32,831 nucleotides of DNA from contig JALHQP010000028.1 in assembly GCA_022841885.1 (NCBI GenBank), positions 1 through 32,831 on the forward strand, read 5' to 3'. Made by a program: the position numbers and the translations under genes. This document shows, one piece after another, positions 6,676 to 14,873 of this stretch (its first letter is position 1; each line of letters begins with the position of its first letter). The stretch comes from Aquincola sp. Lineage in GTDB: Bacteria > Pseudomonadota > Gammaproteobacteria > Burkholderiales > Burkholderiaceae_C. Under the pieces are notes generated by a model. That model searched no databases, was not told where the DNA came from, and saw only the letters and a list, made by a program, of their open reading frames with translations.

Positions 6676-8013
6676 GTGACCGCCGCCCCAACGCCACCCA
6701 TCGCCCTGGCCCACCTGCTCAACCATGCCGCCGACATGGTTCAGGGCGTGCTCGCCGGCCGCTCGCTGACCGACCTGCTCGGTGGCGTGCCTTCTGCGGC
6801 GCGGCCCGGCACGCAGGCCCTGGCCTTCGAGGCGCTGCGCCGCCTCGGCGGCGCGCAGTCGGTGCGTGCCATCGTCGCGCCGAAGGCGCCGCCGCGCGAG
6901 GTGGAGGCCTTGCTGGTCACCGCGCTGGCCCTGCTGTGGCCGCCCGCGCCCGGCGAACGCGCGCTGTACCCGGACCACACGCTGGTGGACCAGGCCGTGC
7001 ATGCGGCGCGGCGCCGTGTCGGCGCGGCGGCGGGCTTCATCAACGCCGTGCTGCGCCGTTTCGTGCGCGAGCGCGCCGAACTGGTGGACGCCGCGCAGCG
7101 CCAGCCCGTCGGTGCCTTCAACCATCCGCTGTGGTGGGTCGAACGCCTGAAGCGCGACTGGCCGACGCAGTGGCAGGCGCTGCTCGTGGAGGCGAACCGG
7201 CATCCGCCGATGGCCTTGCGGGTCAACGCACGCCGGAGCACGGCCGAGACCTACGTGCAGCGCCTCGCCGCCCAAGGCCTGGCGGCGCAGGCGGTCGGCA
7301 CTCACGCCGTGGTGCTGGCCGAGCCGCGGCCGGTGACGGCCTTGCCCGGCTTTGCCGAGGGCGATGTCTCGGTGCAGGACCTGGCGGCGCAGCGCGCCGC
7401 GCCGCTGCTGGTGGGCGAGGGCGACAACCGCCTGAGCGCCGGCGCGCGCGTGCTCGACGCCTGCGCCGCGCCCGGCGGCAAGACCGCCCACCTGCTCGAA
7501 CTCGGCGACTTCGAGGTGCTGGCGCTGGACAGCGATGCGCAGCGCCTGGTGCGCGTGCAGGACACGCTGTCGCGCCTGCACCTGAAGGCCACGCTGCGTG
7601 CCGCCGACGCGCGCCAGAGCGCCACGTGGTGGGATGGCCGGCCGTTCGATGCGATCCTGCTCGACGCGCCCTGCAGCGCTTCGGGCATCGTGCGCCGCCA
7701 CCCGGACATCCGGTGGCTGCGCCGCGCCGACGACATCACCGCGCTGGGGCGGGTGCAGGCCGAGTTGCTCGACGCGCTGTGGCCGCTGCTCGCGCCGGGG
7801 GGCCGCCTGCTGTACGCCACCTGCTCGGTGTTCCAGGCCGAGGGGCAGGTGCAGATCGACGCTTTTTTGCAACGACTTTCCCCCGCCGCGGTCCGCCGGG
7901 ACCCCGCCTCGCCGGGCCACCTGCTGGGCCTGCCGGACAATGGCCCGACAGGGCCGCGGCCGTCGGGCGACGGCTTCTACTACGCCCTGTTGCACAAAGA
8001 ACCGCCTCGCTGA
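6676..8013 (+). CDS. rsmB: 16S rRNA m5C967 methyltransferase
   Basis: RsmB methylates C967 of 16S rRNA with S-adenosylmethionine. The 445-aa product has a NusB-like RNA-binding domain in about residues 1-140 and the Rossmann methyltransferase domain in the rest. The SAM motif is VLDACAAPGGKTAHLLEL. The two cysteines of RNA m5C methyltransferases are C333 in LLDAPCSASGIVRRHPDI (motif IV) and C383 in LYATCSVFQAEG (motif VI, the nucleophile). The length fits the family. The start is a GTG at 6676; the frame does not extend further upstream in a family-like way. DUF4390 and ntrY follow with little space, an order I associate with Burkholderiales genomes. Confidence 0.95.
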   Translation: MTAAPTPPIALAHLLNHAADMVQGVLAGRSLTDLLGGVPSAARPGTQALAFEALRRLGGAQSVRAIVAPKAPPREVEALLVTALALLWPPAPGERALYPDHTLVDQAVHAARRRVGAAAGFINAVLRRFVRERAELVDAAQRQPVGAFNHPLWWVERLKRDWPTQWQALLVEANRHPPMALRVNARRSTAETYVQRLAAQGLAAQAVGTHAVVLAEPRPVTALPGFAEGDVSVQDLAAQRAAPLLVGEGDNRLSAGARVLDACAAPGGKTAHLLELGDFEVLALDSDAQRLVRVQDTLSRLHLKATLRAADARQSATWWDGRPFDAILLDAPCSASGIVRRHPDIRWLRRADDITALGRVQAELLDALWPLLAPGGRLLYATCSVFQAEGQVQIDAFLQRLSPAAVRRDPASPGHLLGLPDNGPTGPRPSGDGFYYALLHKEPPR

Positions 8014-8027
8014 ACGAGTCAGCTCCC

Positions 8028-8720
8028 ATGTTCCCCGTCGTCGCGGCACGCCAGGCCACCGGGCTCCGCGCAGGGCGGGGGCTCCGGGGCGCCGCCCTGC
8101 TCGCCGCCCTGCTGCTCGGCGGCTGGCTGGCGCTGTGGGCGCCGGCCGCGATGGCCCAGGGCGTGGAAGTGCTGGGGCTCAGCGCCCACCGCGACGCCGA
8201 TGCAGTCGAGCTCGACTACCAGTTGCGCGTGAGCCTGCCGCGCCCGGTGGAGGAGGCCGCACTGCGCGGCGTCCCGCTGTACTTCACCGTCACGGCCACG
8301 CTGTGGAAGCCGCGCTGGTACTGGCGCGACGACCGCATCGCCCGGGCGCGCCGCGAGTGGCGCCTGACCTACCAGCCGCTCACCTCGAGCTGGCGCGTCA
8401 GCCAGGGCGGCCTGGGCCAGAGCCATGCCAGCCTGGCGGAGGCGCTGTCGATCATGCAGCGCAGCAGCGGCTGGCGCATCGCCGACGCCGCGCAGGCCGA
8501 GCCCGACGGGCGCCACTACATCGAGTTCGACTGGAAGCTCGACACCTCGCAGCTGCCGCGGCCGCTGCAGATCGGCCTCACCGGCGTGGGCAGCGGCGGC
8601 GACTGGAACCTCGGCGTCGAGCGCAACGTCCGGGTCGAGATCCGGCCCGACGCCAAGGCGGACGCCAAGACCGATCCGAAGGCCGAAGCCAAACCCGAAC
8701 CGCGGGCCGACGCCAAATGA
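8028..8720 (+). CDS. DUF4390 domain secreted protein
   Basis: This 230-aa protein has a long, Arg-rich N-terminus and a hydrophobic core ending in APAAMAQ (about residue 44), a Sec signal peptide. The mature part (VEVLGLSAHRDADAVELDYQLRVSLP, then the paired WKPRWYWRDD and ARREWRLTYQPLT) matches DUF4390, a family of unknown function usually coded next to NtrY-like sensor kinases. The last 23 residues are a low-complexity run of Asp-Ala-Lys and Lys-Pro-Glu units, probably a flexible charged tail. The ATG at 8028 follows rsmB by 14 bases. The stop overlaps the ntrY start (ATGA), so translation of the two is probably coupled and a shared role, such as a periplasmic partner for the sensor, is plausible but unproven. 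Confidence 0.85.
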   Translation: MFPVVAARQATGLRAGRGLRGAALLAALLLGGWLALWAPAAMAQGVEVLGLSAHRDADAVELDYQLRVSLPRPVEEAALRGVPLYFTVTATLWKPRWYWRDDRIARARREWRLTYQPLTSSWRVSQGGLGQSHASLAEALSIMQRSSGWRIADAAQAEPDGRHYIEFDWKLDTSQLPRPLQIGLTGVGSGGDWNLGVERNVRVEIRPDAKADAKTDPKAEAKPEPRADAK

Positions 8721-11011
8721 CCAAGTCCACCCGCTGGGGCTGGGTGGTGGCCGCGGTGGCCTTCCTCGGCGTGGCCCTGGTGCTGCTGTTCGTGCTCTCG
8801 CTCACCGGCGACAGCAGCAGCTTCGTCGAGCGCCACGTGGCCTGGCTGCTCTGGCTCAACCTCGCGGTGGCGGTGCTGCTGCTGATCGTGATCCTGCTCG
8901 CCGCCGTGCGCCTGGTGGTGCGCAAGCGGCGCGGCAAGTTCGGCACCAACCTGCTGATCAAGCTGGCCGGCATCTTCGCGCTGGTGGGGGTGCTGCCGGG
9001 CGTGCTGATCTACACCGTCAGCGTGCAGTTCGTGTCGCGCAGCATCGAGGTCTGGTTCGACGCCCGGGTGCAGGGTGCGCTCGACGCCGGCATCGACCTC
9101 GGGCGCGGCACGCTCGACGCGCTGGTGACCGATCTCGGCGCCAAGACACGCGTGGCCGCCGAACGCCTGGGCGAGTCGCGCGCGCTGCCCGCGCCGCTCG
9201 CCTTCGAGCGCCTGCGCGAGCAGCTGTCGGCCCAGGAGGTAGCGCTGGTCAGCGGCAGCGGCCAGGTGCTGGTCACCGCCAGCCGCAGCGGCCTCTCGAT
9301 CGCGCCCGAGCGGCCGAGCGCGGCCATGCTGCGCGAGGCGCGCAGCCAGCGCGTCGTGACGCAGATCGAAGGCCTGGATGAGGAGTCCACCGCCACCGCG
9401 GTGGCGCGCGCGCGCGTCAAGGCACTGGCGCGCCTGCCGGCAGCCGACGTGGCCTTCGGCAGCGAGGACCGTTACCTGCTCGTGGTGCAGCCGATTCCCG
9501 CTGCCGTGGCGAGCAATGCGTTGGCGGTGCAGAGCGCCTACCGCGAGTACCAGCAGCGCGCGCTCGCGCGCGACGGCCTGCGCCGCATGTACCTGGGCAC
9601 GCTGACGCTGGCGCTGATCCTCGCGGTGTTCGGCGCCGTGCTGCTGGCCGCGGTGCTGGGCACCCAGCTCGCGCGCCCGCTGCTGCTGCTGGCCGAGGGC
9701 GTGAAGCAGGTCGCGGCGGGAGACCTGGGGGCCAAACCGGTGTCTGCGTCGCGCGACGAGATCGGGGGCCTGACGCGCAGCTTTGCCCAGATGACCGAGC
9801 AGCTCGGCCACGCGCGCGAGCAGGTGCAGCGCGGCGTGACCGAGCTCGAGAGCGCGCGCACCCACCTGCAGACCATCCTCGACAGCCTGACCGCCGGTGT
9901 GATCGTGTTCGACGCCGAGCGCCGCATCGATACCGTGAACCCGGGTGCGACGCGCATCCTGAAGCTGCCGCTGTCGGTCTACCGCGGGCGTGAACTCGGC
10001 GAGGTACCGGGGCTGGAGGCCTTTGCCGACGCTGTGTGGCAGCGCTTCGAGCTGCACACCGCCAGCCCCGAGGCCGGCGAGCGCGACCATTGGCAGGACG
10101 CGTTCGAGCTGCCGGCGCCCGGTTCCACCGCCACCGCGCGCGCCACCGACGCCGACACACTGAGCCTGCTGCTGCGCGGCGCGGCGCTGCCCGAGGACGC
10201 GCGCCTGCTCGTTTTCGACGACATCACCGAGGTGGTCTCGGCGCAGCGCCAGGCCGCCTGGAGCGAGGTGGCGCGCCGCCTGGCGCACGAGATCAAGAAC
10301 CCGCTGACACCGATCCAGCTCTCGGCCGAGCGGCTGCAGCACAAGCTCGAGGCCAAGCTCGGCGGCGACGACGCTGTCCTGCTGCAGCGCTCGGTGGCCA
10401 CCATCGTGGCCCAGGTCGACGCGATGAAGAACCTGGTCAACGAGTTCCGCGACTACGCCCGCCTGCCGGCCGCCAAGCTGGCGCCGCTGGACCTCAACGC
10501 GCTGGTCGCCGAGGTGCTGGCGCTGTACGGCGAGGCCAGCGACCGCGGCCGCCTCGTTGCGCATTGCGCCGCCGGCTTGCCGCCCATCCAGGGCGACGCG
10601 GCCCAACTGCGCCAGGTGGTGCACAACCTGGTGCAGAACGCGCTCGACGCGGTGGCCGAGCGCGCCGACGGCCGCGTGCAGGTGAGCACCGAGCTGCTGC
10701 GCGGCGACCATGGCGCCCACCGCGCGGTGCGCCTGGTGGTGCAGGACAACGGCCCGGGCTTTGCCGACAAGGTGCTCAAGCGCGCGTTCGAGCCCTACGT
10801 CACCACCAAGCCCAAGGGCACCGGCCTGGGCCTGGCGGTGGTGAAGAAGATCGCCGACGAGCACGGCGCGCGCGTGCGGGTGGGCAACCTGGCGCCCGAG
10901 AACGGCGCCGCCGAGGGGGCGCCGCCGAGGGGGGCGCGGGTGTCGCTATCATTTGGCCTCCTTGCCGACGCGCCACCGACCCCGCGAAACGTAGACCGTT
11001 CCCTCGCCTGA
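8717..11011 (+). CDS. ntrY: NtrY-like sensor histidine kinase
   Basis: This 764-aa inner-membrane kinase belongs to the NtrY/NtrX two-component group, linked in other proteobacteria to nitrogen and redox control. Three membrane segments lie near the N-terminus (about 9-31, 42-68 and 80-102), followed by an extracytoplasmic region of about 180 residues and another segment near 295-320. A HAMP linker (RPLLLLAEGVKQVAAGDLGA) and a PAS-like region (TILDSLTAGVIVFDAERR) come next. The phospho-acceptor is H524 in RRLAHEIKNPLTPIQLSAER. The ATPase boxes are complete: N box VVHNLVQNALDAV, G1 VQDNGPGF, F box FEPYVTTKPKGTGLGLAVVKK. The ATG overlaps the DUF4390 stop. The frame is open far upstream, but only from 8717 does it read as NtrY. 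Confidence 0.93.
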   Translation: MTKSTRWGWVVAAVAFLGVALVLLFVLSLTGDSSSFVERHVAWLLWLNLAVAVLLLIVILLAAVRLVVRKRRGKFGTNLLIKLAGIFALVGVLPGVLIYTVSVQFVSRSIEVWFDARVQGALDAGIDLGRGTLDALVTDLGAKTRVAAERLGESRALPAPLAFERLREQLSAQEVALVSGSGQVLVTASRSGLSIAPERPSAAMLREARSQRVVTQIEGLDEESTATAVARARVKALARLPAADVAFGSEDRYLLVVQPIPAAVASNALAVQSAYREYQQRALARDGLRRMYLGTLTLALILAVFGAVLLAAVLGTQLARPLLLLAEGVKQVAAGDLGAKPVSASRDEIGGLTRSFAQMTEQLGHAREQVQRGVTELESARTHLQTILDSLTAGVIVFDAERRIDTVNPGATRILKLPLSVYRGRELGEVPGLEAFADAVWQRFELHTASPEAGERDHWQDAFELPAPGSTATARATDADTLSLLLRGAALPEDARLLVFDDITEVVSAQRQAAWSEVARRLAHEIKNPLTPIQLSAERLQHKLEAKLGGDDAVLLQRSVATIVAQVDAMKNLVNEFRDYARLPAAKLAPLDLNALVAEVLALYGEASDRGRLVAHCAAGLPPIQGDAAQLRQVVHNLVQNALDAVAERADGRVQVSTELLRGDHGAHRAVRLVVQDNGPGFADKVLKRAFEPYVTTKPKGTGLGLAVVKKIADEHGARVRVGNLAPENGAAEGAPPRGARVSLSFGLLADAPPTPRNVDRSLA

Positions 11012-11039
11012 AGCGAGCCGGAACCGCCAACCCCTCTCA

Positions 11040-11765
11040 ATGGCCACCATCCTCGTAGTCGACGACGAAGTCGGGATCCGCGCGCTGCTGTCCGAGATCC
11101 TCACCGACGAGGGCCACTCGATCGAGATGGCCGAGAACGCCGCCCAGGCGCGCGCGGTGCGCGAGCGCCTGCGGCCCGACTTGGTGCTGCTGGACATCTG
11201 GATGCCCGACGTCGACGGCATCAGCCTGCTCAAGGAGTGGGGCGCCACCGGGGCGCTGAACATGCCGGTCATCATGATGAGCGGCCACGGCACGATCGAC
11301 ACCGCGGTGGAGGCCACCAAGTTCGGCGCCATGGCCTTCCTGGAGAAGCCGATCACGCTGCAGAAGCTGCTGCGCGCGGTGGACCAGGCGCTGGTCAAGC
11401 CGGCGTCGCCCGCGGCCGCGCGCCCCGGTGCGGCCGCGTCGTTGCCGGGGCTGATGCCGCCGCTCGGCGGCGCGATGCCGCTGGCCAGCGGCTTGCGCCA
11501 CGACTTCGGCGCGGCCGATGCCGTGCATTCGCACGGTGTCGCAGCGCCCAGCGGCCCGCAGGGCGTGCAGAGCTTCGAGCTCGACCGACCGCTGCGCGAG
11601 GCGCGCGATGCCTTCGAGAAGAGTTATTTCGAGTTCCACCTCGCGAAGGAAAACGGCTCGATGACGCGCGTGGCCGAGAAGACCGGCCTGGAGCGCACCC
11701 ACCTGTACCGCAAGCTCAAGCAGCTCGGTGTCGACCTTATGCGCAACAAGCGCGGCGGGCTCTAG
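11040..11765 (+). CDS. ntrX: NtrX-like response regulator without a sigma-54 ATPase domain
   Basis: The 241-aa product has a receiver domain in residues 1-118: acidic pair in VDDE, phospho-acceptor D52 in LVLLDIWMPDVDG, the SGHGT switch threonine and K103 in FLEKP. A Pro/Gly/Ala-rich linker (about 119-180) leads to a Fis-type helix-turn-helix at the end (SYFEFHLAKENGSMTRVAEKTGLERTHLYR is split by the turn, then LKQLGVDL). Full-length NtrX proteins have a central AAA+ domain of about 240 residues, which is absent here, with no frameshift visible. It should therefore work as a simple DNA-binding regulator. It is 28 bases downstream of ntrY and is its obvious partner. The short form may be normal in this lineage. 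Confidence 0.88.
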   Translation: MATILVVDDEVGIRALLSEILTDEGHSIEMAENAAQARAVRERLRPDLVLLDIWMPDVDGISLLKEWGATGALNMPVIMMSGHGTIDTAVEATKFGAMAFLEKPITLQKLLRAVDQALVKPASPAAARPGAAASLPGLMPPLGGAMPLASGLRHDFGAADAVHSHGVAAPSGPQGVQSFELDRPLREARDAFEKSYFEFHLAKENGSMTRVAEKTGLERTHLYRKLKQLGVDLMRNKRGGL

Positions 11766-11773
11766 CGCCCCCG

Positions 11774-11779
11774 TATAAT
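11774..11779 (+). promoter_or_regulatory. Probable -10 box of the tRNA-Phe promoter
   Basis: A perfect TATAAT lies 13 bases before the mature tRNA 5' end, followed by a GC-rich discriminator (CCCGCC) as in stringently controlled stable-RNA promoters. I see no good -35 match at the usual distance; that segment is the 3' end of ntrX. Confidence 0.65.
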
Positions 11780-11792
11780 CCCGCCCTCTTCA

Positions 11793-11868
11793 GGCCAAGT
11801 AGCTCAGTTGGTAGAGCAGCGGATTGAAAATCCGCGTGTCGGTGGTTCGATTCCGCCCTTGGCCACCA
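11793..11868 (+). tRNA. tRNA-Phe (GAA), CCA encoded
   Basis: The 76-nt cloverleaf folds fully. The acceptor arms are GGCCAAG and CTTGGCC, with discriminator A and encoded CCA (11866-11868). The D stem is GCTC/GAGC, the anticodon stem GCGGA/TCCGC with loop TTGAAAA, and the T arm GGTGG-TTCGATT-CCGCC. The anticodon GAA is at 11826-11828, so it reads Phe codons. It sits between ntrX and trkA on the same strand with its own -10 box and a likely terminator. Confidence 0.98.
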
Positions 11869-11876
11869 CATCCTCG

Positions 11877-11912
11877 ACGGCCCCTCCTGCCTGCGCACGA
11901 GGGGTCGTTTGC
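11877..11912 (+). terminator. Likely intrinsic terminator after tRNA-Phe
   Basis: ACGGCCCCTC (11877-11886) pairs with GAGGGGTCGT (11899-11908) in a 10-bp stem with one G-U pair and a 12-nt loop, followed by TT-GCTT. The T-tract is short, so efficiency is uncertain, but position just past the tRNA and before trkA fits. Confidence 0.6.
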
Positions 11913-11939
11913 TTGGGGCCTGCGTAAGATGCGCCTGCC

Positions 11940-13382
11940 ATGAACATCCTGATCCTCGGCGCCGGTCGTGTGGGTGAGAGCGTCGCCGAGAGCCTGGCCT
12001 CGGAACAGAACGACATCACGGTCATCGACGTCGACCCGGCGCGCCTGGCGGCGCTGCAGGACCGGCTCGACCTCAAGGGGGTGGCCGGCAACGGCATCCA
12101 GCCCTCGGTGCTGCGCGACGCCGGCATCGAGGACGCCGACCTGTTCATCGCCTGCGCGCCGATGGACGAGACCAACCTCGTGGCCTGCAAGGTGGCGCGT
12201 CATCTGTTCAACGTGCCGACGACCATCGCGCGCATCCGCAGCCCCGAGTTCCAGGACGACTCGGCGCTGACGACAGACCGTGCCGGCTTTGCGGTCGACG
12301 AGGTGATCTGCCCCGAAGAGTCGGTGACGCGCACGATCCGCAAGCTCATCGAGTACCCGGAGGCGCTGCAGGTGCTCGAGTTCGCCGACGGCCTGCTCAG
12401 CCTGGTGGCGGTGCGCGCCGTGGCGGGCGGGCCGCTGGTGCAGCACAGCCTGGCCGAGATCCCGCAGCTGGTACCCGGTGCCGACATGCGCATCGTGGCC
12501 ATCTACCGCCAGGACAAGCCGCTCGCCGAGATCACCGGCAGCACCCGCGTCGAGCCCGGCGACGAGGTCTTCGTGCTCGCGGCCACCGAGCGCCTGCGCG
12601 GCGTGCTCGGCGCGCTGCGCAAGATGGACCGGCCGGTCAAGCGCATCATGATCGCCGGCGGCGGCAAGGTTGGCCTGCGCCTGGCGCGCCAGCTGCGCGG
12701 CGAGCTGCAGATCAAGATCCTCGAGACCAGCCGCACGCGCTGCGACTACCTGGCCACCCAGCTGCCCGCGGACGTGCTGATCCTCAACGGCGACTCGACC
12801 GACGAGGAGCTGATGGGCGACGAGAACGTGCAGGACATGGACCTGTTCCTCGCGCTGACCAGCGACGACGAGGACAACATCATGGCCTGCCTGCTGGCCA
12901 AGCGCATGGGCGCGCGGCGCGTGCTGGCGCTGATCAATCGCAGGGCCTATGCGGACCTGGTGCAGGGCACCACGATCGACATCGCGATGTCTCCGGCGCA
13001 TGCGGTGATCGGCGAACTGCTGGCCTATGTGCGGCGCGGCGACATCGAGGCCGTGCATTCGCTGCGCCGCGGCGCGGCCGAGGCACTCGAGGCCGTGGTG
13101 CGCGGCGACCGCGGCTCGTGCCGCATGGCCGGCCGGCGCATCGAGGAGATCGCGCTGCCGCGCGGGGCGCAGATCGGCGCCATCGTGCGCGGCCTGGTCA
13201 CGCAACGCGACGAAGACGCGCTGGCACTGGGCGACAAGCGCGGCGATGCCGCGCCCGAAGTCATCATCGCCCACCACGACACGGTGATCCAGCCCGGTGA
13301 CCGCGTGATCGTGTTCATGCCCAGCAAGAAGCAGGTGCGCGAGGTGGAAAAGCTGTTCCAGGTGGCAGCGACCTTCTTCTGA
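11940..13382 (+). CDS. trkA: Trk potassium uptake system, NAD-binding regulatory protein TrkA
   Basis: TrkA is the cytoplasmic gating ring that binds nucleotides and controls TrkH. The 480-aa product has two RCK units. The first Rossmann motif is MNILILGAGRVGESVAE, with the acidic ribose ligand in VIDVD. The second is IMIAGGGKVGLRLAR near residue 237. Each unit is followed by a TrkA-C domain, for example the segment ending VEPGDEVFVLA and the one ending IQPGDRVIVFMP. The length is close to the 458 aa of E. coli TrkA. It begins 71 bases after the tRNA, and trkH follows 10 bases after its stop, so the two form an operon. The order ntrY-ntrX-trkA is also known in alphaproteobacteria. Confidence 0.96.
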   Translation: MNILILGAGRVGESVAESLASEQNDITVIDVDPARLAALQDRLDLKGVAGNGIQPSVLRDAGIEDADLFIACAPMDETNLVACKVARHLFNVPTTIARIRSPEFQDDSALTTDRAGFAVDEVICPEESVTRTIRKLIEYPEALQVLEFADGLLSLVAVRAVAGGPLVQHSLAEIPQLVPGADMRIVAIYRQDKPLAEITGSTRVEPGDEVFVLAATERLRGVLGALRKMDRPVKRIMIAGGGKVGLRLARQLRGELQIKILETSRTRCDYLATQLPADVLILNGDSTDEELMGDENVQDMDLFLALTSDDEDNIMACLLAKRMGARRVLALINRRAYADLVQGTTIDIAMSPAHAVIGELLAYVRRGDIEAVHSLRRGAAEALEAVVRGDRGSCRMAGRRIEEIALPRGAQIGAIVRGLVTQRDEDALALGDKRGDAAPEVIIAHHDTVIQPGDRVIVFMPSKKQVREVEKLFQVAATFF

Positions 13383-13392
13383 CCTCTGCCGC

Positions 13393-14850
13393 ATGACGAG
13401 CCTGCTGCCGCTGCTGCCCATCCTGGGCTTCGTGATCTCGCTGTTGGCGCTGGCCATGCTGGTGCCGCTGGCCTTCGCGTTCGTCGGTGGCGACGCGGCG
13501 CTGCTGGCCTACGACGGCGCCATCGGCATCACGCTCGGCTGCGGCCTGGCCCTGTGGTGGTTCACGCGCCGCTACAAGCGCGAGCTGCAACCGCGCGACG
13601 GCTTCCTGCTCGTGACGCTGATCTGGACCGTGCTGCCGCTGTTCGCGATGCTGCCACTGCTGTTCGCGCTGCCCGGGCTGTCGGTGACCGACGCCTACTT
13701 CGAGGCCATGTCGGGTCTGACGGCCAGCGGGGGCACCGTGCTGACCGGGCTCGACCACCTGCCGCTGTCGATCAACGTCTGGCGTTGCTTTCTGCAGTTG
13801 ATCGGCGGCCTGGGCGTCGTGGTGCTGGCGGTGGCCATCCTGCCGCTGCTGGGCGTCGGGGCGGCCCAGCTGTTCAAGGCCGAGATCCCGGGCCCGATGA
13901 AGGAGGCCAAGCTCACGCCGCGCATCGCCGAGACGGCGCGCGGCCTGTGGGTCGTCTACCTCGGCCTGTCGCTGCTGTGCCTGCTGGCCTACCGGGCGGC
14001 CGGCATGGGCTGGGCCGACGCCTTCATGCACATGTGCAGCACCATGGGGCTGGGCGGCTTCTCGCCCTACGACGCGAGCATCGGCCACTTCCGTTCGCAG
14101 GCGATCGAGGCGGTGGCGATCGTGTTCATGGTGCTGGCCGGCATCAACTTCGCGCGCTACTTCGTGGTCTGGCGCACGCGCTCGCTGGCGCCGCTGTGGC
14201 GCGACGTGGAGGCACGCGCCTTCGTGCTCGCGCTGGTAGGCACCACGATGCTGATTGCGCTGTACCTGCTGGCGCATGGCCAGTACGCCAGCTTCGGCGA
14301 GGCGCTGCGGCACACGGCCTTCCATGTCGTCTCGCTGGCCACCACGACGGGCTACGCGTCGACCGACTACGCGCAGTGGCCGACCTTCGCGCCGATGATG
14401 ATGATCCTGCTCGGCTGCTTCGCGGGCTGCGCCGGCTCGGCGGCCGGCGGCGTGAAAATGGTGCGCATGCTGCTGCTGGCCAAGCAGGCCTACCGCGAGC
14501 TGGTGCGCATCATCCATCCGCGCGCGGTGCTGCCGGTCAAGCTCGGCGGCAGCGAGGTGTCGCAGCCGGTCATCGCGTCGATCATCGCCTTCATGATGGT
14601 CTACGGCGCCACGCTGGCCGGGCTGACGCTGGTGATGCTGTTCTCGGGCCTGGAGCCGATCACCGCGGCCACCGCGGTGATCGCCAGCGTCAACAACATC
14701 GGCCCCGGGCTCGGCGACGTCGGCCCCGCGGTCAACTTCCAGGGCCTGAACGATTTCCAGACCTGGGTCTGCACCTTGGGCATGTTGCTCGGGCGGCTCG
14801 AATTGCTCGCCGTGCTGGTCCTGCTGACGCCCCAGTTCTGGCGCAAGTAG
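13393..14850 (+). CDS. trkH: Trk potassium uptake system, membrane subunit TrkH
   Basis: TrkH is the potassium-translocating membrane protein of the Trk system. The 485-aa product is strongly hydrophobic throughout, with about 10-12 membrane segments and four filter-like pore loops. Glycine-containing filter motifs are recognisable: MSGLTASGGTVLTGLD, CSTMGLGGFSPYD, SLATTTGYASTDY and VNNIGPGLGDVGP. The segment GCFAGCAGSAAGGVKMVR is the typical TrkH/TrkG stretch after the third pore. Length agrees with E. coli TrkH (483 aa). It follows trkA by 10 bases and ends this plus-strand block, with only 23 bases before the next gene. Nothing is missing or truncated. Confidence 0.96.
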   Translation: MTSLLPLLPILGFVISLLALAMLVPLAFAFVGGDAALLAYDGAIGITLGCGLALWWFTRRYKRELQPRDGFLLVTLIWTVLPLFAMLPLLFALPGLSVTDAYFEAMSGLTASGGTVLTGLDHLPLSINVWRCFLQLIGGLGVVVLAVAILPLLGVGAAQLFKAEIPGPMKEAKLTPRIAETARGLWVVYLGLSLLCLLAYRAAGMGWADAFMHMCSTMGLGGFSPYDASIGHFRSQAIEAVAIVFMVLAGINFARYFVVWRTRSLAPLWRDVEARAFVLALVGTTMLIALYLLAHGQYASFGEALRHTAFHVVSLATTTGYASTDYAQWPTFAPMMMILLGCFAGCAGSAAGGVKMVRMLLLAKQAYRELVRIIHPRAVLPVKLGGSEVSQPVIASIIAFMMVYGATLAGLTLVMLFSGLEPITAATAVIASVNNIGPGLGDVGPAVNFQGLNDFQTWVCTLGMLLGRLELLAVLVLLTPQFWRK

Positions 14851-14873
14851 GCCGGCCGCGCTAAGGTGCGCGC

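Noticed and set aside
5428-8049. A single 873-codon minus-strand frame covering BLUF, folE and rsmB
   Set aside because: Only the part from 5856 down is the BLUF protein; the rest is out-of-frame folE and the antisense of rsmB.
8516-10864. Open frame of about 780 codons antisense to ntrY
   Set aside because: Same kind of shadow: low-complexity His/Gln/Leu/Ala-rich translation, while the plus strand has every kinase box.
11909-11930. Promoter for trkA (TTGCTT and TAAGAT)
   Set aside because: The boxes are only 10 bases apart, too close for a sigma-70 promoter, and the first overlaps the tRNA terminator.
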